Positions 1 to 9,120 are shown, numbered from the stretch's first letter. The stretch: DNA of 64,000 nt from JAHEFT01 sp963766195 (GCA_963766195.1 CAVXYY010000016.1:1-64000), one strand, 5' to 3'. The notes: generated by a model from the letters alone, not told the origin. Made by a program: numbers and translations.

Positions 1-1583
1 GGCCATGCTCGGCAGCACCTTTGGAAAGGCGTCGAAGAACCCTGGAGCAATGAACCGACCGGAGGCAAAGACGCCTCCGCCGTCGCCGCCAGCCGTGTTG
101 CCTGTGATCGTGGAATTCGTGGCGTGGGTGACGCCCACCTCGAGGTTGGCCACGCCGCCGCCGTTGCCGCTGGCGGTGTTGCCGCTCACGGAGCAACCGT
201 CCAGGTTGGTCGTGGCCGGAATCAGATCGCCGCTGAAACCAAAGAAACCGCCGCGGGTAAAGACACCACCACCGCGAACGGCGCTATTTCCCTCGATCTG
301 AGTGTTCGCCGCCGTGGTCGTCCCTCCGCTACCTGTGAACAGGCCGCCACCATCGCCATCGAACACTTGCCCGTAGGACTCAAAGCCGATGGCGGAGTTG
401 CCGGTGACGCGGCAATTGGTCAATGAAGTGGTTGCGGGAAAGGTGAGCAGTTCCAGCCCCTCGGGGCCGAATAGTAAAGCGAACGTGCCGGCGGTGGAGA
501 TGCCGCCGCCATTACGGGAGGAATTGCCGGAGACCGTGCAGTTGTCGAGTGTGGCTGTGCCACTATTTCTAATGCCTCCGCCGTTGTTCCCGCTGATCGT
601 ACTGTCTTGCATGATGAGGGCGGAGTTACGCCCGCTGAACACGCCGGTGTTGCTGTTGCCGGCAATGTTGCTGTTGAGCACCGTGAGCGTGTCGAGCACC
701 TCGCCAGAGAGGGAGTAGGGACTCGTGCTGGAGACGCCGATGCCAGTGTTGCCGGTGACGGAGGAATCAACCAGTGTGAGCGCACCTTGGTAGCTACTCA
801 GGCGCTGCCAGATGTGGCCAAGTTGCCGCTGACGGTGCAGTCGATCAATCCGGCGATGCCCCCTTCAGAACGAAGGCCAGCCCCATTGGTGGCCGAGTTG
901 CCCTCGATTGTCGAGCCGGAGACCGTGACCTGGCCTGCGTTGAAAAGGCCGCCGCCGAGGGAGGGGATCGTTCTGGTGTAAGAGTAATAGTAGTAGTAGT
1001 AGTATGTGTAAGATCCCTCGATGGCTTGGTTATTGGCGATCGTCGAGCCGGTAATCGAGAGACTGCCGCTGTTCGAGATGCCGCCACCCCGGCTCGCATC
1101 GGTGCCGTTGCCGACGACGTTGCCGCTGACGTTGCAGTCGACCAGTTCGGCCGTGCCCAGGTTGAGCAGGCCACCGCCCTCGTACGTCGACCTGGCCGCC
1201 GGTGATGGTCAGGTCGTTGAACGACGCGCTGGCGCCATTGTCGACCTGGAACACGCGGCTGGCGCCGCCGCCGCTGACGGTCACACCAGCATCCGAGCCT
1301 TCGATCGTCGTCGTGTCTGAGTCGGTCAGCGTGAGCTGGCTGCCGGCCAGCGTGATCGTTTGCGGGGCGCGAAGAAACTGCTGTCGAAGGCGACGGTGTC
1401 GGCGCCCACGTTGGCATTGGCCTCGCCGATCGCCCAGCGCAGGCTGCCGACGCTGCCGTCGTCCAGCGTGTTGGAGACGGTGAAGGTCGAAAGGAGCTGG
1501 CGGCTTTCCAGACCGAGAAGCTCGGGACGGAGGCTCTGCCTCTGGGTGCGTCGTCGTCGGGTGCTTGTGCTGAGTCGAGTCAT
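1..1583 (-). CDS. LEPR-XLL parallel beta-helix surface protein, N-terminal part, frameshifted
   Basis: The gene runs off the left edge, so only the N-terminal part is present. From the ATG at 1583 (GGAG upstream) the protein begins with a basic stretch and then ELLGLESRQLLSTFTV, the LEPR-XLL-type N-terminal motif of planctomycete surface proteins. Next comes the NTLDDGSVGSLRWAI segment common in Chlamydia-type polymorphic outer membrane and choice-of-anchor Q proteins. The rest is many degenerate right-handed beta-helix rungs of the kind (T/D)NCTVSGNSSxxGGGI and ITGNTAGGDGGGVF, readable down to base 1. The reading frame breaks near 1370 and 1195, and probably again between 850 and 1000, yet the repeat pattern continues in the new frames, so indel error is more likely than decay. 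It is probably exported or cell-surface; the ligand is unknown. Confidence 0.75.
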
Positions 1584-1654
1584 GGGTCGGTATCTCCAAG
1601 GAGAGGAACGGGTCGAACAGGCGTCGTTACGAAGACACGCGCGGCAGATTCTCA

Positions 1655-2825
1655 CTACGGTCCGAACCCGACCGCGCTACGGGTCAGATCGGTTGGCCCC
1701 TGAAGCGACGCGGGCACATCGGCCAGCGCAGCGTCGGGGACCGTGAACGAGTTCTCGAGCAGGGCTTCGTCGTCGTTGATGAGGTCGGGGAAGCGGCGGC
1801 CAGGGAGCCACGCCAGGGCGAAGATCTCCTGCACGGCCGTGTCGAACCGCAGCAGGGCGACGACCTTTCCGGTGGTGAGATCGACCACGCAGACGCCGCA
1901 GGTGCGTTCTTCGGCGGTGAGCCTCTCGGTGATGGAGATGCCGCTGAAGATGGCACTTTCGCGGACCTGCGAGAGGCCGATGAAGGCGAGATTGCCGACG
2001 AATTCGACGCCGCGGGTGAAGCCCGGCATCTCGGCGATTGGCTGGTAGTTTCCTGTGTCGAGGTCGACATGGCCGAACGTGCCCGCGCCCGATTCGCACA
2101 CCCAGAGCCGGCCGGCGTACCAGCGGGGGGAGTGGGGCATGGAGAGGCCGCGGGTGATGACCTGGCCCGAGTCGACATCCATCAGGATGCCGCCGTGGGC
2201 CTTGTTTGTCCGCCAGCCGCGGGGGGCGTCGGTCTCGCCCAGGGCCGTGACATAGCGTGGGCGGCCGTCGACCATCGCCAGGCCGTTCAGGTGGCAGCGG
2301 TCGGTAGGCTCCAGCGCCGAGACGAACGGGGGCCGCCACCGGGGCGTGAAGCTGGCTTCCTTATCGAGCGTGCAAAGGCAGGAGAAGCGGGTGTTGACCG
2401 CCCAAAGCTCGTCGCCCGTGCCCCAGGCCATTTCGTGAATCTGAATGTTGCCGGTGATGTGGCTGGAGCGGGGAAGAAAGCAGGCGTCGTGCCGGCCCGG
2501 GGGGTCGAGCTTGGCAGCGACGGCCGGCGACGTCGACGAACTCCCAGACCTGCATCTTGGTGCCGAGGGCCAGGCGGTTGCCGGCGAGGGCCATGCCCAT
2601 GGGGGCGGGGAAGGCGCGAAAGTGGGTGTTGAGGTGGTCGCCCTCGTCGCGGACCAGAACGAGCTTACCGGCCTGGTACGTCGTGACCAGCAGCGAGCCG
2701 CCAAGGTGTCGCAACAGGGCAGGGAAGTTGGCGGTGTGGACAGCGCGAAGCGGGACGGCTGCCTTGGCCTTCCGGTCGTCGGTGGAAGCCAGTGTCGGGC
2801 TGGGGGGAGTTGCGGTTGTCGTCAT
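1655..2825 (-). CDS. TIGR03032 family protein (one frameshift)
   Basis: A protein of about 390 residues resembling the TIGR03032 (DUF4915) family, whose function is unknown. The chosen ATG at 2825 has GGAG six bases upstream. The N-terminal 100 residues (LLVTTYQAGKLVLVRDEG, then ALAGNRLALGTKMQVWEF) are in one frame. The remainder (HEMAWGTGDELWAVNTRFSCL, LNGLAMVDGRPRYVTALG, MPHSPRWYAGRLWVCESG, GFTRGVEFVGNLAFIGLSQ) is in another, with the break near 2525. The repeated beta-strand-turn pattern suggests a propeller-like fold (inference). It lies 71 bases upstream of the beta-helix gene on the same strand and may be co-transcribed with it. Confidence 0.75.
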
Positions 2826-3137
2826 GAGAAGTCTCCAGCGGCATCCCGGGAGTCCATGAGCTGGCTGCGAGCACGCATGGGGCGTCTCCTGGGTGGGTAC
2901 CTGGTTGTGAGTCGCACGAAGAAGCGGCGCCAAGACAGGCTGACCGGCAGACAACCGGAGGATCGTGGGAAGTCCCTGGCGCGTGGAGCGAGCCCACGCC
3001 CAGCGCGGACATCTGACGACCCTGGTGGCGGGAAAGACGGGTGTAAGCTCGAAGGTCCGGCACGGATCCGGGCGTTCAAGCACTACGACCAATGCGACGA
3101 AGCCGCGCCAAACCCCTCAAAGTTTTCAAAAACTCTT
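2826..3137. other. Gene-free spacer
   Basis: GC-rich 312-base spacer between the TIGR03032 gene and the sigma factor gene. No reading frame here has recognisable protein content, and no repeat or RNA is evident. It probably holds the promoter of the TIGR03032 gene. Confidence 0.4.
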
Positions 3138-3713
3138 TCAGGACGAGGCGGAATCGTCCTGATCGTTGAGTTCGATGTAGAGCCAGGCGCGGGCGTAAGC
3201 CCAGCGGCGCTCGGCGGTTGCGAGTGAGATGTCCATCACCTGGGCGATTTCGGGCATGGTCAGACCGGCGAAGAAGCGGAGATTGACGAGCTTGGCCTTG
3301 AGAGGGTCTTCCAGAGCCAGCTTGTCGAGGGCGGCGTCGAGGGCGACGAGGTCTTCGCCTGGAGCGTCTTCAACCGTATCGGCGGTATCCAGATCGACAC
3401 GGGAGCGTCCGCCGCCGTGCTTGGATCGCCTCCGGCGCCTGGCGCGTTCGACCAGTATTCTGCGCATGGCCTGGGCAGCGGCGGCGAAGAAGTGGCCGCG
3501 GCTTTCCCAGCAAGGCTCGGGACTCTCGCCCAGAAGCCGCAGGTAGGCTTCGTGGACCAGGGCGGTGGGCTGGAGGGTCTGGCCGGGATCCTCGTGCGAC
3601 AGGCGGTGGGCGGCCAGCTTGCGGAGTTCGTCGTAGACCAGGGGAAGCAAGGCTTCAGCGGCGTTCGAGTCGCCCCGTTCGATGGCCGAGAGGATTGTCG
3701 TGACGTTGTTCAT
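3138..3713 (-). CDS. ECF RNA polymerase sigma factor (TIGR02999-type)
   Basis: About 191 residues from the ATG at 3713; an in-frame TTG at 3746 would add 11. Region 2 is visible as LVYDELRKLAAHRLSHE and LQPTALVHEAYLRLLG, followed by GHFFAAAAQAMRRILVERAR. Region 4 is visible as LRFFAGLTMPEIAQVMDIS and TAERRWAYARAWLY. These match the planctomycete-rich ECF group of TIGR02999/PF07638. Such factors direct core RNA polymerase to a small regulon; this one may serve the downstream genes on the same strand (inference). No anti-sigma gene is adjacent. Confidence 0.88.
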   Translation of the reverse strand: MNNVTTILSAIERGDSNAAEALLPLVYDELRKLAAHRLSHEDPGQTLQPTALVHEAYLRLLGESPEPCWESRGHFFAAAAQAMRRILVERARRRRRSKHGGGRSRVDLDTADTVEDAPGEDLVALDAALDKLALEDPLKAKLVNLRFFAGLTMPEIAQVMDISLATAERRWAYARAWLYIELNDQDDSASS

Positions 3714-4086
3714 CTCTGGAAGCTTCCCGACACCCGAAGCGGACAATTGATCGATTACTGACTTGTGCCCTGGGTTACACAGTTGGTTTGAAGGAAATAA
3801 AGCGTGTTCAATTCAGATCAGTATTCTCTCAGATTAGTATTCTCGCTTGCGGAGGAATAGCGGACTTTTGTGGCGCTGGCTTCTTGGGGAAAGGTTCGGG
3901 CAGCCATCGGCGGCGATTGGAGGATCAGGTTGATCCCAGAGGGCTGGTCTGTCCCACTTCAAGAGAGGTTAGCTCGGATTGGTGGTGTACGAGCGGGTGG
4001 ACCTGAGAGCGAGGCCGGTCGTGATGCGCTGCTGAAGCCCCTGGAGCCCTTGCTGGCGGGTTAGTGCGCTTGGGGACTTTTGCATG
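3714..4086. other. Gene-free spacer
   Basis: Intergenic stretch upstream of the sigma factor. It is less GC-rich around 3780-3850 than its surroundings, which fits a promoter region. I see no gene, RNA or repeat in it. Confidence 0.35.
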
Positions 4087-4099
4087 ACTTGCGGAAATT

Positions 4100-4487
4100 G
4101 GCTTCGTTTTGGTGGCGGGCCTCGTCGTCCGCGTGAAGACCCTCATCCGGCCCGGCGGGCCGACTTCTCACTCGGGGAGAAGGGAAGAGGGTTTGGCTTC
4201 GTTTCGGTGGCAGTAGTTGCGGGGGGTGTGATGAGGAAAACCCTCATCCGGCCCGGCGGGCCGACTTCTCACTCGGGGAGAAGGGAACAGGGTTTGGCTT
4301 CGTTTCGGTGGCAGTAGTTGCGGGGGGTGTGATGAGGAAAACCCTCATCCGGCCCGGCGGGCCGACTTCTCACTCGGGGAGAAGGGAACAGGGTTTGGCT
4401 TCGTTTCGGTGGCAGTAGTTGCGGGGGGGGTGTGATGAGGAAAACCCTCATCCGGCCCGGCGGGCCGACTTCTCACTCGGGGAGAAG
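4100..4487. repeat. Tandem repeat, about four units of 101-103 bp
   Basis: The core ACCCTCATCCGGCCCGG recurs at about 4138, 4240, 4341 and 4444. Units two to four are nearly identical over about 100 bases, including CTTCGTTTCGGTGGCAGTAG and a GTGATGAGGAAAACC segment; the first unit is divergent. Each unit contains the palindromes CCGGCCCGGCGGGCCG and CTTCTCACTCGGGGAGAAG. Related CCCTCATCCGGCC...GGGGAGAAGG elements are scattered in many bacterial genomes. Small length differences (G6 against G8) look like homopolymer variation. Confidence 0.85.
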
Positions 4488-4489
4488 TG

Positions 4490-4912
4490 GGAGGGAGGAG
4501 GGAGGAGAAGGGAAAGGGCTGCGCGGGTTGGTGCGTGGGGGCACCTGGCGCAGCCCTTTCGTTGATGACATCAGATCGGGTCAGGTCAACGCAGAGTCGA
4601 TCGGCGGGAGAGCGCGGGTCGCCAGGCCGGCTTCCTTAGGGATCGCCAGGAGAGCGCGGTCGCTAGGCCGGCTTCCTGGTTCTGATTGGGTCTGACCGCG
4701 TTTCTTTTCAAAGAAGTCGGACAGAAGCAGAAAAAGTCGAGACGCGTCTCTTTGGAGGCGAGGACGCGGGACGGGCCGTTGGCAGGGTTGTCGGGCTTTC
4801 CCGGGATGCCGACTTGCTGCTTTGCGGTGTACCGCGGCTCAACGAGGGTTAACTGACCGCTTTGCCGGGCTTCCTGGGCCGGTGCAGCGGGGTCACGCCC
4901 TGTCAGTCGGCA
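4490..4912. other. Gene-free spacer
   Basis: No coding content is supported on either strand. A short internal duplication is visible (GCCAGGCCGGCTTCCT near 4620 and GCTAGGCCGGCTTCCT near 4664). The stretch lies beyond the broken C-terminal side of the integrase remnant and shows no recognisable integrase catalytic sequence. Confidence 0.35.
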
Positions 4913-5275
4913 CTATCGAGGAGGACGGGGTGGAGTTATTGGCTTTTGTTGAGAATTTTTTCTCATTGTCTTTGGAGACGAAGATCGCAGGGTTGGCAAG
5001 CCAAACGAGCCATCCTGCGCCTGGTTCTGGGTGGAGGCGGCGACCTGGCCTTCGACGGCGAGATGGCTGAGGAACGCTTCAACCTCGGGATCGGCCATTT
5101 CCCGGGGGTGCCGCTTGTTGTGGAAGAGGATGAAGCGTTTGACCCAATTGACGTAGGCGTCTTCGGTGCGGATGCTGTAGTGGAGGACCCGGGTGTGCTG
5201 GCGGACCTGGTCGAGCAGTTTTGCTTTTGGCTGCTGGGTTGGGGCGGGGTCGGGTATGGGCGTATTCCACGGAAT
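4913..5275 (-). pseudogene. Integron integrase (IntI-like) N-terminal remnant
   Basis: The minus-strand frame encodes AKLLDQVRQHTRVLHYSIRT, then EDAYVNWVKRFILFHNKRHP and EVEAFLSHLAVEG, VAASTQNQA. This matches the SAM-like core-binding N-terminal domain of integron integrases and related XerC-type tyrosine recombinases (LHYS-RTE-AYV-WV--FI-FH--RHP). After STQNQA the similarity stops and the frame ends at 4913, so the catalytic domain with its Arg, His and Tyr residues is missing. No ATG lies at the proper start: the frame simply continues upstream past ATA (5257) and ATT (5275). The orientation, pointing away from the cassette-like genes to its right, is that of an integron. It cannot be active as it stands. 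Confidence 0.8.
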
Positions 5276-5390
5276 TGATGGTCCGCATTTTTCGCGGTAT
5301 TTGTTTGCAGGTGCTAATTTCGTTTGGATATCTTTGATTTTGCGTGTTGATTCTATGCCCTGGCGACTTGGTTACAAGGAATGGCTGGGG

Positions 5391-5413
5391 CGTCTAATAC
5401 TTGTTAGGCGGCG
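5391..5413 (+). other. attI-like recombination site
   Basis: CTAATACTTGTTAGGCGGC contains the integron core GTTAGGC at 5403-5409. It sits about 130-150 bases from the 5' end of the integrase remnant, as attI sites do. No long inverted partner is visible beside it, which fits attI better than attC. The call rests on one 7-base core plus its position. Confidence 0.4.
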
Positions 5414-5420
5414 CAGGGCC

Positions 5421-5722
5421 ATGCCGATGGAGAGCTACCCGTACCCGGTCCGTTGGGCGGAGACCTTCGCGGTGCGGCTCACGTACACTGACGAGCAGGC
5501 ATCGGCGCTCGGGCGACATTCCGCAGGTGCTTAACGACTCCCAGCAACCTCGCCGCCCTCCAGGAGGGCCTGCCCGCCGAGCTGCTCTCCAAGATGATGA
5601 CCGCCGCGGCCTCCCCGGAGCCGGACCCGAAGTCGATGCAGCGGCTTGCGACCCTCCTGAAGGAATGGGTCCAATCTGAGAGACTGGCACGTCGCGATGC
5701 CGGGCGGGCCTGGGACGCCTAA
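5421..5722 (+). CDS. Small hypothetical protein, first cassette position, frameshifted
   Basis: The ATG lies 12 bases after the attI-like core. The first frame reads MPMESYPYPVRWAETFAVRL and ends early. After a shift near 5510 the second frame reads NLAALQEGLPAELLSKMM, then LATLLKEWVQSERLARR, ending at the TAA of GACGCCTAAC. The second half has an amphipathic helical pattern and good codon bias. I do not recognise a family. The stop codon lies inside a GCCTAAC heptamer, the usual 5' box of an attC site. Confidence 0.4.
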
Positions 5723-6230
5723 CCTCTCTCATGGACTCCTCTCTCATGGCCTCCCGCGTCAAGGGCGCACCTTCTTCGGGCCTCCGGGAGTGAGGTAGTG
5801 TTTGACGGGGGATTCTTGGGCTTCGTTCGCAGCTTTCGCCGGGCTACTCTCTGGCGTGGGGAATGTCGATGTGGCGAATCGCGAGGCTCGGGCTGATCCC
5901 GAGTCCATCGGCTCGCAAACCTCTCTTGGGGGTCGGCAAGTCAGGGCACCTGGCGGATGCCCTGGCCTGGTGGCTTGAGCGCGGTTCGTTTGCCGGGCTC
6001 AAGAGCACGCCCCAGACGCTCCTCCACTCACCGCGCGTCGGCCTCTCAAGGCGATTGGCTCACGTCGAAACGTGTCCCGTGAGACTTTGGCTCGGCGGCG
6101 GGGCCGATGGTGGCTCTGGTGAGTTGGGCTACGAACTTCTTTTTGCCGAGGCACGGGTCCGGGCCGGGCGGCCCATCCAAGCGGTGAGGTCGGGGGGCTC
6201 TGTCGCGGCTGACGGCGTGAGCGGGATGCG
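5719..6230. repeat. About 0.5-kb repeat element, copy 1
   Basis: Nearly identical to 9181-9675. Both copies start directly after GCCTAAC with CTCTCTCATGG, continue through CCTCCCGCGTCAAGGGCGCA, and run to GTCGCGGCTGA. This copy has an extra 15-base duplication (ACTCCTCTCTCATGG) at its start. No long frame with recognisable protein content is present on either strand. An IS110-type transposase fragment follows directly, so the repeat may be part of a mobile element. Confidence 0.85.
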
Positions 6231-6297
6231 CCGAGGACGCTCCCCAGGATTTGCCGTCTGGCAGGTTGCGTTCTGCCCCTTGCGTGCCAGCCTCCGT

Positions 6298-6500
6298 TAG
6301 TACCAGGCGAACATGCATTCGCAAGCGACCACGAGGTTCTGGCGGTGCGGCTTGATGGCTTCGAGGAAGGCTTCGGAAGTGGTGGGCAGATCCTGGTGGA
6401 GCAGGGTGTTGCCCTGGTGGTCGAGGACGCAGAGGTACATCGTTCTGGCGTGGAGGTCGACGCCGCAGTAGGCTTGATGTTGCTGTTGGTAGAGCCTCAT
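6298..6500 (-). pseudogene. IS110-family transposase N-terminal fragment
   Basis: From the ATG at 6500 the protein starts MRLYQQQHQAYCGVDLHA, then TMYLCVLDHQGNTLLHQDLP and LVVACECMFAWY, and stops. YCGVDLHA supplies the first Asp of the DEDD catalytic set and VACECMFAWY the following Glu region. The remainder of the roughly 330-400-residue transposase, including the C-terminal Ser domain, is missing. The truncation point abuts unrelated sequence. It lies between the 0.5-kb repeat and an attC-like hairpin. Confidence 0.8.
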
Positions 6501-6582
6501 CGTGGTCCTCCTTTCGGGGTGTGGTGCCACCTCCCGAGTGTACGGCGGAGTGACCGTCGATTCTCGGGGGAGGCCATGATGA

Positions 6583-6682
6583 GTATCCTCGCGCTGCAGC
6601 GGACCCGGCCCGCCGCGGCGCTTTCCTGGTATCATCAAGGCTCACTCGGCGGGCCGGTCCGCTGAGCTTTGGCGTTAGGCGA
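6583..6682 (+). other. attC-like site
   Basis: A long imperfect inverted repeat pairs CAGCGGACCCGGCCCGCCG (left arm) with CGGCGGGCCGGTCCGCTG (right arm). It leaves one unpaired base in the left arm, similar to the extrahelical bases of attC sites. The right arm is followed by GCGTTAGGC with core GTTAGGC at 6674-6680. The size (about 100 bases) suits attC. The left box is degenerate (ATCCTCGCG in place of GCCTAACG). Confidence 0.45.
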
Positions 6683-6710
6683 CCATCAGTCTTCGAAAAG
6701 GAGCAACCAC

Positions 6711-8086
6711 ATGTTTTCTTGTGCCGGAGTTGCGAACGAATTGCACGTATGCGTACGCAAGGGTGATAGTACGTTTTTTCATGGCATCCGTCACTCAAAC
6801 GGAACCTGGAACGGCTTCAACGATGGTTCGCACATTCCCAACGCCGGCCGGGACAATGGAATGGTGTCCTTGCGCAGGCGTCGCCGACAAATTACACGTT
6901 TGCCTCCGCAAGCACGACGGGCGAATCTTTCACGCGATCCGCAACTCGGATGGCACGTGGAATGGTTTCAACGACGTGTCCACCGTACCGAATGCGGGTA
7001 GCGACAACGCGATGGTGTCCTGCGCAGGAGTCGCCAGCGAATTGCACGTTTGCCTCCACAAGCACGACGGGCGAATCTTTCACGCGATCCGCAACTCGGA
7101 TGGCACGTGGAATGGTTTCAACGACGTGTCCACCGTACCCGAATGCGGGTAGCGACAACGCGATGGTGTCCTGCCGCAGGAGTCGCCAGCGAATTGCACG
7201 TTTGCCTCCACAAGCACGACGGGCGAATCTTTCACGCGATCCGCAACTCGGATGGCACGTGGAATGGTTTCAACGACGTGTCCACCGTACCGAATGCGGG
7301 TAGCGACAACGCGATGGTGTCCTGCGCAAGGAGTCGCCAACGAGTTGCAGATTTGCCTGCACAACGACGGGAAATTGTTCCATGCGATCCGCAACTCGGA
7401 TGGCACATGGAACGGTTTTAATGACGCCTCCGGTATTCCAAACGCAGGCGGTATCGAAAGCCTTTCCTGTGGCGGTGTAGGAGACGAGTTGCATGTTTGT
7501 CTTGGCAAAGCCAACGATGCCTTTTTCCATGCCCTCCGCAACCGTGATGGGTCTTGGAATGGCTTTAATGACGGCACATCTTTATTTACGACCGAGAGAA
7601 GCTTCCCGGTTTCAGAGTGCATTTACAACTGGACCGCGCGATATAGTAGAACAGGAAATGCGGTTGTGGTGCGAATTAGGCTGGTGCCAAACTTGCTATT
7701 ACTCCCGAGCAACTGAACAATCTAATGACAACATGGCAGTACGGCATTTCGAAATGCTTGGAGCAATGCGTTCGCTGCGCACCCGGGACCCCGAATTTGG
7801 GTTTTGATGTTCAATGGGTAAATTCGAATGAGCATCACACGGTGACGGTACGGCAAGGACCTGCTCGTAGCAACATGACCCTATGGGATGACCAAGATAC
7901 TGGTGCCGTGGCTGCGCACGAGTATGGGCACATGCTTGGCATGCGTGACGAATATGTGGACGCTACCTGTCCAAATCGCGATCCCGTTGGGACAGGAACT
8001 GTCATGGACACAAACACCGGCCCGGTCGTCCAACGTTACATTCGACGCCGTTTGTCGCGGCGTACCAGGAGAACCGTTCTTCCTAG
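6711..8086 (+). CDS. Tandem-repeat lectin-like propeller fused to a zincin metalloprotease (frameshifted)
   Basis: The ATG at 6711 has AAAAGGAG nine bases upstream and follows the attC-like core by 30 bases. Six repeats of about 50 residues follow, of the form CAGVANELHVCVRK-GD--FFHGIR, then NGTWNGFND. They resemble PLL-type/tectonin-like lectin propellers that bind sugars. The C-terminal part holds AAHEYGHMLGMRDEY, a HExxHxxGxxD zinc motif with Glu as base, and VMDTNTGPV, which could be a Met-turn. Extra single bases near 7138, 7171 and 7328 break the frame, although the 150-base DNA repeats around them are otherwise identical. No signal peptide is seen. The role may be attack on or recognition of glycosylated targets (inference). 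Confidence 0.65.
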
Positions 8087-8118
8087 AGTGTGAAGGTGAT
8101 CCCCGAAAGGAGACACTG

Positions 8119-8599
8119 ATGGTCGACAAGATTCAACCCGAAGGATCTGACTTCGCCTGTCAAATTCACGTTTGTTGTCTCCGGTGGAGCCCCCGGCGAG
8201 CGTCTGGAATACTCTATTTCTGTTGACGAAGAGAGCGACAAGAGCTCCTACACCCTTGTGGACGAGTTGAGGAAAAAGGACCTTAAACCAATTGTTGCCG
8301 CGAGTTCACCCGACGTAGTTCGCGGCCTTAAGGCGATTCTCACCCAAGGGGCTCTTCCGACTGCCGAGTCGATCTCCGGCCCTTCGTTCCGGGAACAGTT
8401 ATTGGCACGCTGACAGCAGAAGTGGGTGCTAAACGCGCAAGTTGTGCGATTCCCTATCGAAGATACTGAGCTCGATAGTTTTGGAGTACTTCCGGAAGCT
8501 AAGATGAAAGATGCGATAGCAGAAAAAGAAGTCAACGCAATTCAAGACGCGGTGCGCATTTTGGTTGATGAGGCTAAACGACTAGCTGGCGAGAGCTAG
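8119..8599 (+). CDS. Hypothetical protein, second gene of the cassette-like segment, frameshifted
   Basis: The ATG at 8119 has AAAGGAG six bases upstream. After a shift near 8140 the frame reads VKFTFVVSGGAPGERLEYSI, LVDELRKKDLKPIVAASS, PSFREQLLAR, then an in-frame TGA near 8412, and continues as QQKWVLNAQVVRFPIED and DAVRILVDEAKRLAGES. The continuity across the TGA suggests a base error. The length would be about 158 residues. I do not recognise the family. It follows the propeller-zincin gene by about 30 bases and may be its partner. Confidence 0.45.
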
Positions 8600-8656
8600 C
8601 AATGTCCGGAAAATCCGGCGAGTAGTTTCGGCTGAGAGTTCGGTGATCCAAATGCG

Positions 8657-8748
8657 CGCCGAACTAAACGCTGGACCGGAGCCGCCGATCCGGTCGAATG
8701 TGAATCGTCAAGGGGATTGGCGGCGGCCCGGTCAATTGGTCGTTAGCC
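8657..8748 (+). other. attC-like site
   Basis: The left arm CTAAACGCTGGACCGGAGCC and the right arm GGCGGCGGCCCGGTC plus CGTTAGCC form an imperfect hairpin of about 90 bases. The ends CTAAACG and CGTTAG pair with one extra base on the left. The right core GTTAGCC differs by one base from the GTTAGGC consensus. It lies just downstream of the 8119-8599 gene, where a cassette attC should be. Confidence 0.4.
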
Positions 8749-8752
8749 TCCG

Positions 8753-8926
8753 ATCCTGAAGCCGGACGCGTTCCGCAACCAAGTTTATCAGCAGGAACTA
8801 GTGGAGTGTTCACGGAAAAGCAGTGACTTGGTTGAAGTCCTCAATCCCGAAGCCGTACGCGTTCGCAACCAAGTTTATCAGCAGAAACTAGTGGAGTGTT
8901 CATGAAAAGCAGTGACTTGGTTGAAG
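8753..8926. repeat. Tandem duplication, two units of about 88 bp
   Basis: CAACCAAGTTTATCAGCAG and GTGGAGTGTTCA and AGCAGTGACTTGGTTGAAG occur in both units, which start near 8753 and 8842. The units differ by a few substitutions and single-base indels. Each carries CAACCAAG near its start and CTTGGTTG at its end, so each unit could fold into a hairpin. Function unknown. Confidence 0.7.
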
Positions 8927-8988
8927 GCGGCGGCGGTTCCCATCTGAATCGAGCTGCCCTTCCTGTTTGACTTCGGAGCGACCTACTC

Positions 8989-9120
8989 GTGAGATTCATC
9001 GCTATCGGCTTCCGGGCGGGCCTCCGATTCGGCATCCTTTTCGGCCTGGCTTCTTGGCTCATCTGCGGTTGCGCTACGGGCTGTATGGCGGCGTTCTTGC
9101 CGGGTGCTACTTTGCTCTGA
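8989..9120 (+). CDS. Possible small membrane protein
   Basis: A GTG-started frame of 43 codons with CGGAG upstream encodes VRFIAIGFRAGLRFGILFGL, then ASWLICGCATGCMAAFLPG. It is hydrophobic with a glycine- and cysteine-rich core, as for one or two membrane segments. I do not recognise a family. The GC-rich background makes chance open frames common, so this is tentative. Confidence 0.2.
   Translation: MRFIAIGFRAGLRFGILFGLASWLICGCATGCMAAFLPGATLL

Noticed and set aside
4100..4487. Regularly spaced repeats that could suggest a CRISPR array
   Set aside because: The whole 101-103-base unit is repeated without unique spacers, and no cas genes are near; these are plain tandem repeats.
5863..6300. 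Plus-strand open frame in the 0.5-kb repeat
   Set aside because: The two repeat copies keep similar DNA but different open frames, and no protein motif is seen; it is not supported as a gene.
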